Part shown: positions 9,578 to 18,359 of the stretch, one piece after another
How the letters are laid out: each line of letters opens with the position of its first letter
How positions within the stretch are numbered: the stretch's first letter is position 1
DNA from: Peribacillus glennii
GTDB taxonomy: Bacteria; Bacillota; Bacilli; Bacillales; DSM-1321
NCBI RefSeq assembly: GCF_003429105.1
Contig: NZ_QVTD01000021.1
Location: forward strand, 1 to 64,000
DNA length: 64,000 nucleotides
Reading direction: 5' to 3'
Program-made: the position numbers and the translations under genes
Notes under the pieces: model-generated
Databases searched by the model: none
What the model saw: the letters and a program-made list of their open reading frames with translations, nothing else
What the model was told of the DNA's origin: nothing

Positions 9578-11731
9578 GTGAGGGAACGAAGAAATAAGGG
9601 GATGTTTTTTTCTGGGCTGTTTGGCATTGTTTTTTTGTTACTAGTGGTACTGACATGGTGGAGCGGCGGGGAGGATGAGAAAAAACCAGGTAAAAAACCG
9701 GTGGAGGTAACAACAGAACAAAAGAAAGAAAAAGATCAAACAGTACCTACTTTTACAACAGAAGAATTGAAAGCGATTCCAAATGAGGATTGGATTACAA
9801 ATGGCGGAAATATTTATAATCAGCGGTATTCTACATTAGATAAAATAAATGCATCAAATGTTGGAAATTTAAAAGGAAAGTGGATGACTCACCTGGGATC
9901 CGGGCTTGAATTCAAATATTCAGGGGAAGCTTCGCCAGTTGTCTATAATGGAGTAATGTATGTTATTACCGGTGCCAATGACGTTTCTGCTGTGGATGCG
10001 AAAACTGGCAAAATATTGTGGAAGTATGAAGGTAATCTGCCTGACGATTTGACTACGGTTTGCTGCGGATGGACCAGCCGGGGCGTCGCCATTGGAGAAG
10101 GGAAAGTTTTTGTCGCTAAATTAGATGCTACACTTGTTGCACTTGATCAAAAGACAGGAAAAGAGGTCTGGAGTACTAAGGTTGATGATTGGAAAAAAGG
10201 CTATACGATTACAAGCGCTCCCTTGTATTATAAGGGTAAAATTTACACAGGGATATCCGGAGGTGAGTACGGCATCAGGGGCCGGGTGACGGCATTTGAT
10301 GCGGAAAAGGGTGAAGAATTGTGGCGCTTCTATACCATTCCAGGACCTGGTGAAACCGGACATGAAACCTGGCCTAGCGACAACGATTCCTGGAAAAGGG
10401 GAGGAGCTCCGGTATGGCAAACGCCGGCTGTTGATCCGGAATTAGGCACCCTTTACTTTTCAACAGGAAACGCAGCACCGGATTTAGACGGAAGCAAGCG
10501 AAAAGGGGATAATTTATTTGCAGCTTCCATTGTGGCCATCGATGCCGAAACAGGCAATTATAAATGGAACTTCCAGGAAGTCCACCATGATATTTGGGAT
10601 TTGGATTCACCGAATCCGGTTGTGCTTTTTGATGTGGAAATGGACGGGGTTATGAAAAAGGGACTTGCGCAGGCCGGCAAGACCGGATGGGTATACATTC
10701 TGGACCGTACCAATGGAAAGCCGTTAGTAGGAATCGATGAAGTACCTGTCCCGCAAGACAAAAGGCAGGCAACTTCACCAACCCAGCCGATACCAAAAGG
10801 AGATCCATTTGTGCCCCAGGAAGTTACCAAAGATGATATCAAAAAGGATGCTCCCGGATATAAAGGTAAATTCGGCAAAATTTTTGATCCGTATTGGGAG
10901 GATCCGCTTCTTGTGAAACCTTCCGCATTTGGAGGAGCCAACTGGCCGCCATCTGCTTATAATCCGGAAACAGAATATTTTTATGTGCTCGGGAATGACA
11001 CTTATATGTCCTTTACAAGAAGTGAGCAAGAATATAAAGAAGGGACTGCATACTGGGGAAGCATCATCGCACCGGTTATCGAAGCACCAGTCAGAGGAAC
11101 AGTCACTGCCATTGATGTGAAAACCAATAAAATTGCCTGGCAGCAAAAATGGGATTCAACCGCATACAGCGGCGTCTTAACCACAAAGGGCGGCCTCTTG
11201 TTTGTCGGGCATAATGACGGCAGGTTTATAGCCTATGATGCAAAAAACGGCAAGCAGCTGTGGGAGTTCCAAACCGATGCCGGGGTAAACGCACCTCCTG
11301 TCACTTACGAAATAGACGGCGTCCAATATATCACAGTCCTGGCGGCTGGTAATTCTTTAGCAGGATCAAAGCATGGCGATTCACTATGGACATTCGCGCT
11401 CGATGGTAAAATGGAGCCGTTAAAAGAAAAGGCAAAAGCCGATAATCCGGAGGAAGAGAAAGAAGAGGAGAAAGAAACTGTCGCTAGCGCCAATGAGGGC
11501 CTGAAGGTATATGAAGGAAATTGCCTGGCGTGCCACGGTACTGCGGGGGCAGACGGCCATAATGGCCCTAACCTGCAAAACAGTGAAATTGCCAAAGAAG
11601 CTTCAAAAGTAATCGAAAAAGTAAAATCCGGCGGAACCACAATGCCTGCCTTTGGGGAAGAACTGTCAGAAGAAGAGATAAATAATGTAGCCGCTTACAT
11701 CACAGAGGTGGTAGCAAAGAAAAAGGAATAA
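9578..11731 (+). CDS. membrane-anchored PQQ-dependent alcohol dehydrogenase fused to cytochrome c
   Basis: A 717-residue quinohemoprotein. Residues about 8-27 form one membrane anchor, then a charged linker, an eight-bladed PQQ propeller (about 55-610), an acidic EEKEEEKE linker and a cytochrome c domain. Family features seen: the vicinal disulfide Cys162-Cys163 (TVCCGW), metal ligands Glu230 (SGGEYG) and Asn298 (STGN), catalytic Asp341 in WDLD, haem motif CLACH (Cys649, Cys652, His653) and probable distal Met689 (TTMPAF). It would oxidise an alcohol on the outer face of the membrane and pass electrons through its own haem. The GTG start follows AGTAGGTG. Asp343, two residues after the catalytic Asp, is the position linked to lanthanide use in XoxF-type enzymes. 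No PQQ synthesis genes are in this window. Confidence 0.92.
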   Translation: MRERRNKGMFFSGLFGIVFLLLVVLTWWSGGEDEKKPGKKPVEVTTEQKKEKDQTVPTFTTEELKAIPNEDWITNGGNIYNQRYSTLDKINASNVGNLKGKWMTHLGSGLEFKYSGEASPVVYNGVMYVITGANDVSAVDAKTGKILWKYEGNLPDDLTTVCCGWTSRGVAIGEGKVFVAKLDATLVALDQKTGKEVWSTKVDDWKKGYTITSAPLYYKGKIYTGISGGEYGIRGRVTAFDAEKGEELWRFYTIPGPGETGHETWPSDNDSWKRGGAPVWQTPAVDPELGTLYFSTGNAAPDLDGSKRKGDNLFAASIVAIDAETGNYKWNFQEVHHDIWDLDSPNPVVLFDVEMDGVMKKGLAQAGKTGWVYILDRTNGKPLVGIDEVPVPQDKRQATSPTQPIPKGDPFVPQEVTKDDIKKDAPGYKGKFGKIFDPYWEDPLLVKPSAFGGANWPPSAYNPETEYFYVLGNDTYMSFTRSEQEYKEGTAYWGSIIAPVIEAPVRGTVTAIDVKTNKIAWQQKWDSTAYSGVLTTKGGLLFVGHNDGRFIAYDAKNGKQLWEFQTDAGVNAPPVTYEIDGVQYITVLAAGNSLAGSKHGDSLWTFALDGKMEPLKEKAKADNPEEEKEEEKETVASANEGLKVYEGNCLACHGTAGADGHNGPNLQNSEIAKEASKVIEKVKSGGTTMPAFGEELSEEEINNVAAYITEVVAKKKE

Positions 11732-11744
11732 AAATCGTTAGGAG

Positions 11745-11772
11745 GAAACCCAGTAACGGCTGGGTTTCTTTT
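11745..11772 (+). terminator. terminator of the quinoprotein gene
   Basis: Perfect 9-bp stem GAAACCCAG/CTGGGTTTC (11745-11753 with 11760-11768), then TTTT, 13 bp after the stop. Confidence 0.88.
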
Positions 11773-11998
11773 ACATGTAATGGGTATTTTAGTTATATTC
11801 TCTGTTTGGAAATATCCCGGTATGGCGATCGAATCTGTCGATACGCATTGCAATTTCATCAAATGTATGGAAAAAACCTTTTTATTTTTGAAATGTGTTA
11901 TGCCATTATTTCACTTGAACGAGAATCAAGCAGTTTTACTGGAAGATTTCATGTTAAAATGAGGGTAAAGCAAAAAACTCTTTAAAGGATGGAACCTC

Positions 11999-12172
11999 AT
12001 GAAAAAGTTTGCGTGGATTTTAACCGGGATTGGCGCCTTGATGATAATAGGGAGTGTGCTTTATCCCTTGGATGTTATTAATAAAACTACGTGCCTGATT
12101 ATGCTTTTGGGCGGATCGGGGATTATGTTTGTAGGCTCGATGATCAGAAGTTTCTCGTTGCTGAAAAAATGA
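11999..12172 (+). CDS. small two-helix membrane protein
   Basis: A 57-residue frame starting at ATG after AAAGGATGGAA. It consists of two hydrophobic segments (about 5-22 and 32-49) joined by a short polar turn (DVINKTT), ending in a basic tail (SFSLLKK). Good ribosome site, ATG start and clean membrane-hairpin pattern support a real gene. I do not recognise a named family. Confidence 0.65.
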   Translation: MKKFAWILTGIGALMIIGSVLYPLDVINKTTCLIMLLGGSGIMFVGSMIRSFSLLKK

Positions 12173-12232
12173 AGGAAAGCTTGTTAAAGTACTAAGTTAA
12201 TACCCCTTTTTTAAGGATGGACAAACACTGTT

Positions 12233-12288
12233 ACCATATCTCTTCCTTTCATAACTTATATAAAAGCCATGAAAGGAAGAGATATGGT
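12233..12288. repeat. 20-bp perfect inverted repeat
   Basis: Arms 12233-12252 and 12269-12288 are perfectly complementary around a 16-base loop. There is no T run on the plus side, so this is not an ordinary terminator. It could be an IS/MITE terminal structure or an RNA hairpin. Confidence 0.85.
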
Positions 12289-12759
12289 TGTTTGGTTTTT
12301 CAATGGTTTAAATGGTCCGTACTTTTACGGACAAGCTGGAATAGCCTTTACGTGAAGAAATCCTATATAAACCGTTCAAATGCACACCGTGTGTTTTGTA
12401 TAATCTTTTCGAAGGATTTATTTAAAGGAGAAAAACGCTTTTCCCTTATCATTGAATTTGAAAAGGGCTGCTTTGTTGGTATGTCATTAAGCAGTAATCC
12501 CCAGCCGTTTCGGGACATCATCTCTTGTATTGGCGGTTTTTTTGTCGTCTAATGCCCCACTGTTATAACCTGATCGGTAATGCCGGGACTTGCGATCGTG
12601 TTTGGTTCTGGACCTGAATCTATAATTGATGGCTTGTCTTCTTGGATAAAACATTTTTATCTGTATAAGTGGTGCAACTATGTCTGTGTCTTAAGCCTTT
12701 AACAAAGCTCGCCATGCGGTGAGGATTCTCATGTTTGACGCTTATTAGGAGAGATATAG
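12289..12759. other. stretch without a convincing gene
   Basis: An open frame runs through 12217-12552, but it begins inside the inverted repeat, lacks a ribosome site and has an unlikely, Phe/Ser/Cys-rich composition. I see no recognisable motif on either strand. Confidence 0.45.
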
Positions 12760-13239
12760 TTACTTCTCGTTTTGGTTGTTTTCTTTTCCTTTTGGACTGC
12801 GAACATCCGGCCTTGCTATCGTCAGATCTTCCGATGCTTCTGTACGATATCTGGCATTCGTTTGCCTCTGGTTTCGATTCTCGTTTGTTTCCCGTCTTCT
12901 TCCTCGTGCTCTAGGCACAACGCGATGGTAGAAATACTCGTAAATCGCTACACCGGCAGCGGCAAGTATTGATGCAGTCAAGAGATCATCTTCAAATGTT
13001 ATATTCAGGCTCATAAACCAAACAACTAGAAACGCCAAACCAAAATCCGAAATGGTAGCAGTCATATTATTCGTCCGGCGATACAGGAACAGATCCCCCA
13101 ACATATAGCCGACAGCACTTAAAACGATAGAAATAGTCAAAACATCCATTATGGAGTAATTAAAAAATAGACCAAGAATAATACCAAGAACAACCAAAGT
13201 CGACAAAAACTTAATAAAAAAAGCAATCACATGCCTCAT
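12760..13239 (-). CDS. DUF2512 (YndM-like) membrane protein
   Basis: A 159-residue protein with four predicted membrane helices in the first 110 residues (about 5-25, 32-52, 63-82, 86-104), including the DVLTISIVLSAVGYMLGDLF block typical of the Bacillus YndM/DUF2512 family. A hydrophilic tail rich in Arg, Asn and Glu follows (about 110-159). Function unknown. It starts ATG after AAGGAGATGAG on the minus strand. Upstream, towards the divergent gene, lies a palindromic repeat cluster. Confidence 0.85.
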   Translation of the reverse strand: MRHVIAFFIKFLSTLVVLGIILGLFFNYSIMDVLTISIVLSAVGYMLGDLFLYRRTNNMTATISDFGLAFLVVWFMSLNITFEDDLLTASILAAAGVAIYEYFYHRVVPRARGRRRETNENRNQRQTNARYRTEASEDLTIARPDVRSPKGKENNQNEK

Positions 13240-13316
13240 TTGCTCATCTCCTTTTCATCTAATTTGCACCAACACTTAGGAGAAAATTCATATACAAAAA
13301 AAAGAATCTTAAGAAT

Positions 13317-13407
13317 GGGGTCAGTCCCCCAATGCTTTAAAGCGTTACTACCCTGGGGGACTGACCCCCAGTTCTTTAAAGCGTTAAACTAGTGGGGGAC
13401 TGACCCC
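13317..13407. repeat. cluster of three GGGGACTGACCCC palindromic repeats
   Basis: Copies at 13317-13330 (inverse orientation), 13355-13369 and 13394-13407 are separated by spacers of which two share CTTTAAAGCGTTA (13335-13347 and 13374-13386). Each copy is G-rich then C-rich around ACTGA, so adjacent copies can pair into long stems. This REP-like unit is known to be scattered in Bacillaceae intergenic DNA. Here it fills the gap between divergent genes. Confidence 0.85.
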
Positions 13408-13424
13408 AAAAGGAGAAAAATTTC

Positions 13425-14186
13425 ATGAACAGCCTAGATGCTTTGTTACAGACGTTTATTTCCAAAGGGAAAATTTATTCAAGTAAATTGGCAGCCCATT
13501 TCGATTGGCAGCAGGGCGGTAAGCATTTGATTGTCGCAACGTCAATCCTTGATAAAAGGTATATTTTGTTGAAAGAGAATGAAAAAATCGATTTGCCTAT
13601 GCATGGTAACAATTTGTATTTTTATGAGGTAGTAAAAGGGTCCCCACACAACCAGACTTTTTATAAAGGAATCATAAATCATACAGAGGAAGCTGATTGG
13701 CTAGGGGAATTTTCCTTTATTTTGACCACCGGGCAGTTTAACACAAAAAAAGACAGAGAATTACTGGAAGCAAACTATTCAAACTTTATATTTCTGCATG
13801 ACCAGCCTGCTGAGAGTATCAATTTTTTAAAACTTGATTTCCGCCTTGGCTTTAACAATCAAAATGGCCAATGGGGATTCAGTTGGGTTGAACATGATCA
13901 TCCGTTTTACAAGAGCGATGGACTTCTTTGTCCACGCAAAAATTGCATGACAGAAGGTCTAGGAGTAATATGGGACCGAAAAGAAGAAGTGGACTTGATT
14001 ATGAAGAATATCCTGCTGATCACTCGGAAATTTGGTGAAAAAAGTTATTTCCAAAATTATCCCACTGCTAAAAAGTTTATGGATGATTTTTTAGGCATCA
14101 TGAAAAAAATCGCGGATAAAACGATGAAGCCTAAGGAAATGAATGATTGGAGCTCTTTTGCTTTGTCCAAGTTCAGTATTACTTAA
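13425..14186 (+). CDS. hypothetical protein, 253 residues
   Basis: I do not recognise this protein. It is soluble, mixed alpha/beta by composition, with no signal peptide or membrane segment. Notable stretches are HGNNLYFYEVVKGSPHNQTF (about 60-79), FRLGFNNQNGQWGFSWVEHDHPFY in the middle and CPRKNC near 170. It starts at ATG after AAGGAGAAAAA. It is transcribed just downstream of the palindromic repeat cluster and seems to be a single gene. Confidence 0.8.
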   Translation: MNSLDALLQTFISKGKIYSSKLAAHFDWQQGGKHLIVATSILDKRYILLKENEKIDLPMHGNNLYFYEVVKGSPHNQTFYKGIINHTEEADWLGEFSFILTTGQFNTKKDRELLEANYSNFIFLHDQPAESINFLKLDFRLGFNNQNGQWGFSWVEHDHPFYKSDGLLCPRKNCMTEGLGVIWDRKEEVDLIMKNILLITRKFGEKSYFQNYPTAKKFMDDFLGIMKKIADKTMKPKEMNDWSSFALSKFSIT

Positions 14187-14401
14187 TAGATGGAATGGGC
14201 GATAAAAGCCAAAACATTATGTACATACCTTTGACATATCCAAGGCCTTGGTTGATTAACAGCGTGGCACGCAACTCAGTAATGCCCGCTGGGATAAAAT
14301 TAATCAGCATGGAACGTTAAAATATTGAATCATGTTTTTTCGTCATAGATCGCCCTGCTATTGGAACAATATAAACAACTCATCTATTTGGGGGTGTTTT
14401 T

Positions 14402-14623
14402 ATGGGTGGAGATCAAAAAAAGTCAGCAATTGACGCCGGTCAACCATTAATGACAACCGGCACAACTGAAGCTGGTTTTGATTGGAGTCCCGGCAAAAAC
14501 AAGTCCGCTGCATTTGAAAGCAACCACTTACGCAGAAACGGGCTGATAAGCCGCATTGGATCAGATAACATTAGTTTAAGCCGTAACAATCTGATTGGAA
14601 GGGGCGGCAACGGCAGCATATAA
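14402..14623 (+). CDS. small hypothetical protein
   Basis: A 73-residue polar protein, Gly/Ser/Asn-rich, with internal echoes (NHLRRNGLISRIGSDNISL, then SRNNLIGRGG). It has no cysteines, membrane segment or known domain. A GGGGGTG ribosome site 7 bases before ATG supports translation. It is isolated between two gene-free stretches. Confidence 0.5.
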   Translation: MGGDQKKSAIDAGQPLMTTGTTEAGFDWSPGKNKSAAFESNHLRRNGLISRIGSDNISLSRNNLIGRGGNGSI

Positions 14624-15015
14624 CAATGCATTATAAGCGAAAATCCAATTCGATGGATAGCAAGGAAAAAGGCAAAATCATACAATCAGAAACTTTGTTA
14701 CCGCGTGCAGTATCCCAATCCTCACAATATTGTTAAGTTGTTTTCGCTGCATTAAATAATCATTTCAACATTGATAATGGGTACAGATAGGGATTGTTAA
14801 CGAATGGTGAACAACGTCGCTGCGTATCCAGAACAAAAATATCCTCCAGTTTTAGCAACATGACATGAAACTGGAGGAAACCCCTAAAGAACGGCTATCC
14901 CTGCTATCTGCCTCTAAAATCCACTTTGGAATCTGCCCGGTCACCTGAGCACGCTTCTAAATCAAAACACATATACTTCATACCATAAATAAGCTAGTGA
15001 TATGGGGATGAACGT
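14624..15015. other. gene-free stretch with an inverted repeat
   Basis: No credible coding frame. An 11-bp perfect inverted repeat TCCTCCAGTTT/AAACTGGAGGA (14842-14852 with 14868-14878) has no T run, so it is not a clear terminator on the plus strand. Confidence 0.55.
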
Positions 15016-15351
15016 ATGGTGAAGTGGATTGATGTTTCCACAAGTAAACATCAACTAAAACTTTTTGATGCCAGCAGGTTGATAAAGACATACCCAATTG
15101 CTGTTGGAAAAATTTTAACTCCAACACCTGCTGGAAACTATAAAATAATCAATAAGCAACCTAATCCCGGCGGTCCCTTCGGAGTGCTTTGGATGGGTTT
15201 GTCAAGACCTCATTACGGTATACACGGCACAAACAATCCTTCATCTATTGGGAAAAATGTGTCACATGGCTGTATTCGAATGCATAATCATCATGTTGTA
15301 GAACTTTCATCGATGGTTCCTATAGGAACAAATGTTTATATTCATAAGTGA
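15016..15351 (+). CDS. L,D-transpeptidase (YkuD catalytic domain only)
   Basis: A 111-residue minimal YkuD domain. The signature [10 protein letters not shown] (His70) and SHGCIRMH (His84, catalytic Cys86, Arg88) are intact. The family makes 3-3 peptidoglycan crosslinks or spore-cortex modifications, with the cysteine forming the acyl intermediate. It has no signal peptide and no LysM domain, unlike B. subtilis YkuD, as in short Bacillus paralogues. The start ATG follows GGGGATG. Single gene. Confidence 0.9.
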   Translation: MVKWIDVSTSKHQLKLFDASRLIKTYPIAVGKILTPTPAGNYKIINKQPNPGGPFGVLWMGLSRPHYGIHGTNNPSSIGKNVSHGCIRMHNHHVVELSSMVPIGTNVYIHK

Positions 15352-15473
15352 GTTGTTTTTTTCACCGTTGAGCGTTACCTGGAAAAAAAACTATACGTAT
15401 AGCAAAAAGCTTATTAGGAAAATTAAAAGATCCCCCGTTGTACTGGCCCTTGCTCATCAGCAGAATTCTGAAT

Positions 15474-15520
15474 AAAAACACACTCCGCTTGCCGTGTCAG
15501 GTTTGTTGGAGTGTGTTTTT
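15474..15520 (-). terminator. bidirectional terminator
   Basis: AAAAACACACTCC (15474-15486) pairs with GGAGTGTGTTTTT (15508-15520). A-tract and T-tract on the two sides allow it to end both the L,D-transpeptidase gene and the convergent secreted-protein gene. Confidence 0.8.
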
Positions 15521-15527
15521 TATTTGA

Positions 15528-16078
15528 TCATCTTTTTTCTAACTGTTCAGTCATCAATTGCACGTTATTTAAATCTGCTTGAACTGTGAAGTTGTTTCCT
15601 GAAGTCGTTACTTGAATACTGGATAAAGTACCGGTTAACTTACCATTCTGTCCTTGCAACAATTCATTAAGTTGAGATTGATTTTTTACTAGAATAGCTT
15701 TTCCGTTTTTAAAATCTTTGAAACCATATTGTTTATAAAAGAATTGACCTGTCTGTAAATCATAGAACCCTTTTACATTTTTCAAATCTCCAGTGAAGGT
15801 AAATGTAGTGGCGGCATTATCTTTTTTTACTGATTCCACTATCAACGGGCCAATCTTGTCACCTTTATCTAAACGATTCAAAAAATCACTTTTATTGTCC
15901 TTGTGATTGAATTGTTGGTGCCTATCATATTGATGTTCCCACGGTTTGTGCCGCTGATATATTGATTCTCTTCCTTATGAGAGTCCGAATGTGCACAGGC
16001 CAAAGTAGGAACTGATGATCCGATCAAAGTTGCCATGGCAATTCCTGCAGTGAACTTCTTAAGCTTGTTTACGTTCAT
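15528..16078 (-). pseudogene. secreted protein of unknown family, frameshifted
   Basis: From ATG 16078 (6 bases after AAGGGGTG) there is a clear signal peptide ending near ALA/ACA (residues about 1-29), then SDSHKEENQYISGTN. The frame ends early at about 15880. The next frame, read from KDNKSDFLNRLDKGDKIG to the end at 15528, continues smoothly in sense: one missing A in AAAGG near 15890 explains the break. The mature part looks like a small beta-rich domain (TFTFTGDLKNVKGFYDLQTG). Family not recognised. A single lesion could be real or a sequencing error. Confidence 0.65.
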
Positions 16079-16248
16079 TGTCAGCACCCCTTGTTGTGTA
16101 AAATTTGTGCCTTAAATTCGGCACATAATGCAATTACCCGATGTACTCGAGATAAAACAGGTGATAAAGAATTGTTAAGATATTAATGAAGTTGTTATTG
16201 TTGCAAAATTTTTAATAATTATATTCAATATGTTTAAAAGCAAACTGA

Positions 16249-16278
16249 AAAAAAGACACCTGTTAAAGTGTCTTTTTT
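16249..16278 (-). terminator. bidirectional terminator
   Basis: AAAAAAGACAC (16249-16259) pairs with GTGTCTTTTTT (16268-16278). It could end the nucleoside transporter transcript on the minus strand, 140 bp past its stop. Confidence 0.8.
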
Positions 16279-16418
16279 CGGTATATAAAAGAATCCAGTT
16301 ATCCGGTTACAAAATGGGGGAAGAAAATAGGTGCACTGTACATTAACCAATCACTTTTTTCCTGCATTGATTCTTTTTCAAGATAAAAGAGTTGCCTCAC
16401 ATTCATTCATACATTTTC

Positions 16419-17612
16419 CTACCAGATGAATAATCCGACAACCATTGCACTTAAAAGTGAAACAGCCATTCCGCTCACAAGTAGTTTCCAAACATTTTTT
16501 CCTATAATTTGCGATTTTTCTTCATCAACGACGGAATTAAACGTTCCATAAATCATACCAACCGTACTAAAATTCGCAAATGAGGTCAGGAAGGTGACCG
16601 CAACCGCCACTGTATGCGGGGCCAATGCTTCAATTTTATCCTTTAAGTCCAGCATCGCCACAAATTCATTTGTAGCAAGTTTTATTCCCATTAATTGAGC
16701 GACATACATGGCATCATGCCCGGACAAACCGAGCAAGTACGCGAACGGGCTAAAAATAATGGAGAAAATTTTCTGAATGGTCAAACCGTTAACAAAGAAT
16801 CCTAAAATTCCATTCAAACTAGCTGTCAGGGCAACATATCCGATTACCATTGCCGCGATGACAATTACCATCCGGATTCCAACGAGCATACTGTTCGAGA
16901 TTGTGGAAAAGAAATCTTTGCGCTCCCCTTTTTCCGGCACATAAACAATATCTTCCTCTTTGCCAACCTCAACAGGATTTAACATATTCGCAATTAATAA
17001 AGCATTTAAACAATTTAAGGGGATTGCTATAAATACATAGGTCGCTGGAACCATTGATAGGTAGGCTCCAATGATGGACCCGCTGATACTGCTCATACTC
17101 ATGATTCCGAACGTCAGTAAACGCTGTTGATTTAAGACACTGAGCTGCTGACGGAGAACGGCAAGTGCTTCCGTATTTCCTAAAAACATCATTTGGATGG
17201 AAAAAAAGCTCTCAAGTTTTGGCAACCCTGACACTTTTGCAATTACCCAACCCACTTTGTCAATAATCCAAGTTAGTATGCCGAAGTACGATAGAATATC
17301 AAAGAAGGTAATAATGAAAATGATGGGCATCAAGGCGCTAAAAAAGAAATCGACCTGTTCGTTAGCCATGGCAGAAGGAAAGACGAAAGAAATGCCTTCA
17401 TTCGCACATGAAATAAGCCATGTAAAGAAAGCAGCGATTTGATTGATGACCCAAGTACCTATTTTAGTCGATAACATAAACCAGGTAATTAGGAATTCAA
17501 CCACCAATAAGATCAATATGAATTTCCATTTTACATGTTTTTTATTGGGTGAACATAAGTAAACGAGACCAATTACAACTAATACTCCAATTGTATTCAA
17601 AAGCAAATACAT
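16419..17612 (-). CDS. concentrative nucleoside transporter (NupC/CNT family)
   Basis: A 397-residue polytopic membrane protein with about nine hydrophobic helices, importing nucleosides with H+ or Na+. CNT signatures are present: FLGNTEALAVL near 147 (the TEA motif of the binding site), MSSISGSIIGAY, GLSGHDAMYVAQ and SFANFSTVGMIYG near the C terminus. Length fits bacterial NupC (about 400). Of two in-frame ATGs I prefer 17612, 8 bases after AGAGGAGG, over 17618, which would be too close. A perfect palindrome 39-54 bp upstream may be its operator. Confidence 0.92.
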   Translation of the reverse strand: MYLLLNTIGVLVVIGLVYLCSPNKKHVKWKFILILLVVEFLITWFMLSTKIGTWVINQIAAFFTWLISCANEGISFVFPSAMANEQVDFFFSALMPIIFIITFFDILSYFGILTWIIDKVGWVIAKVSGLPKLESFFSIQMMFLGNTEALAVLRQQLSVLNQQRLLTFGIMSMSSISGSIIGAYLSMVPATYVFIAIPLNCLNALLIANMLNPVEVGKEEDIVYVPEKGERKDFFSTISNSMLVGIRMVIVIAAMVIGYVALTASLNGILGFFVNGLTIQKIFSIIFSPFAYLLGLSGHDAMYVAQLMGIKLATNEFVAMLDLKDKIEALAPHTVAVAVTFLTSFANFSTVGMIYGTFNSVVDEEKSQIIGKNVWKLLVSGMAVSLLSAMVVGLFIW

Positions 17613-17650
17613 GGTCATGACCTCCTCTGGTTATTATGCCCTGTTGTATT

Positions 17651-17666
17651 TTTGTATACATACAAA
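17651..17666. promoter_or_regulatory. candidate operator upstream of the nucleoside transporter
   Basis: TTTGTAT-AC-ATACAAA is a perfect 7-bp inverted repeat with a 2-base centre, 39-54 bp upstream of the transporter start. The form resembles GntR-type operators. The regulator is not known. Confidence 0.4.
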
Positions 17667-17775
17667 CCCCTTATTTTCCCCAAGTTCAGCCGAGTGACAG
17701 CAAGCATGGGATTTTCTATAGGGTAAGAATTCTTTTTGGAATTCCTTTTAGTGGTGGAAATGTTTTATATACATG

Positions 17776-17967
17776 CTAAACCTCGTTCATGACGTGAGCC
17801 TTCATGATTTCAGGCTTGGTTTCGCCATATTCGACAAAGTTCAGAAAGACCTCAAAGTAACGGACGTGGGAGGCCTGATGGATTTTTAGTTCTAGTTCTT
17901 CGGGATGGTAGGGGTAGAAGGGGGATAGATACTCGAAGTTTATAGCTATCATGAAATTGTCGGTCAC
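17776..17967 (-). pseudogene. internal fragment of a second DUF3900 gene
   Basis: The 63 codons are nearly the same as the middle of the intact DUF3900 protein at 21777-22847: KIHQASHVRYFEVFLNFVEY here against KIHQASHARYFEDFLKFVEY there, and PEIMKAHVMNEV against PEIMKAQVMNMV. Neither the start nor the C-terminal half of the family is present. It is a truncated paralogue left in a debris zone. Confidence 0.8.
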
Positions 17968-18149
17968 ATAAAAATGAAGAACTAATCGCTGAGCTGGCTA
18001 TGCTGGTTCATCCATGATAGTTTTTTCTTAAATTTTAATCATAATTTTAATCATAATATTAGTAGGAGATGAAGTTACTATGCCATGTTTACGCATAATG
18101 GGTTATTTTAAGGAAAACGGAATTTAAGGACGTTACAAAAACTTAAAGC

Positions 18150-18245
18150 TATCTTGTGTTTGAACGGCCACGAATGCCATAATAAAATCCCCTTCAAGTA
18201 TAGTGTAACACCCATACAATATGGAGGGTTTTACACTGTCTACTT
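18150..18245 (-). mobile_element. possible IS end remnant
   Basis: An 11-of-12 inverted repeat (18202-18213 with 18226-18237) sits beside GTCTACTTAACGGGG, which has the look of an IS terminal sequence. On the minus strand it is followed by AAGGGGATTTTATT-ATG and a short frame (MAFVAVQTQDSFKFL) that stops at once. It looks like the left end and first codons of a lost transposase. The family assignment is uncertain. Confidence 0.35.
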
Positions 18246-18359
18246 AACGGGGATAATATCAGTTTAGAAGGGCTTGCAATGATTATAAATTTTCATACCA
18301 TGCTTTTTTGTCGGATTGAAAATGGAAAGTTTGATTGCTTAGTGAAACAAAAACCCTGC

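Noticed and set aside
12217-12552. Open frame of 111 codons
   Set aside because: It begins inside the 20-bp inverted repeat, lacks a ribosome site and its composition (Phe, Ser, Cys, Trp-rich) looks non-coding.
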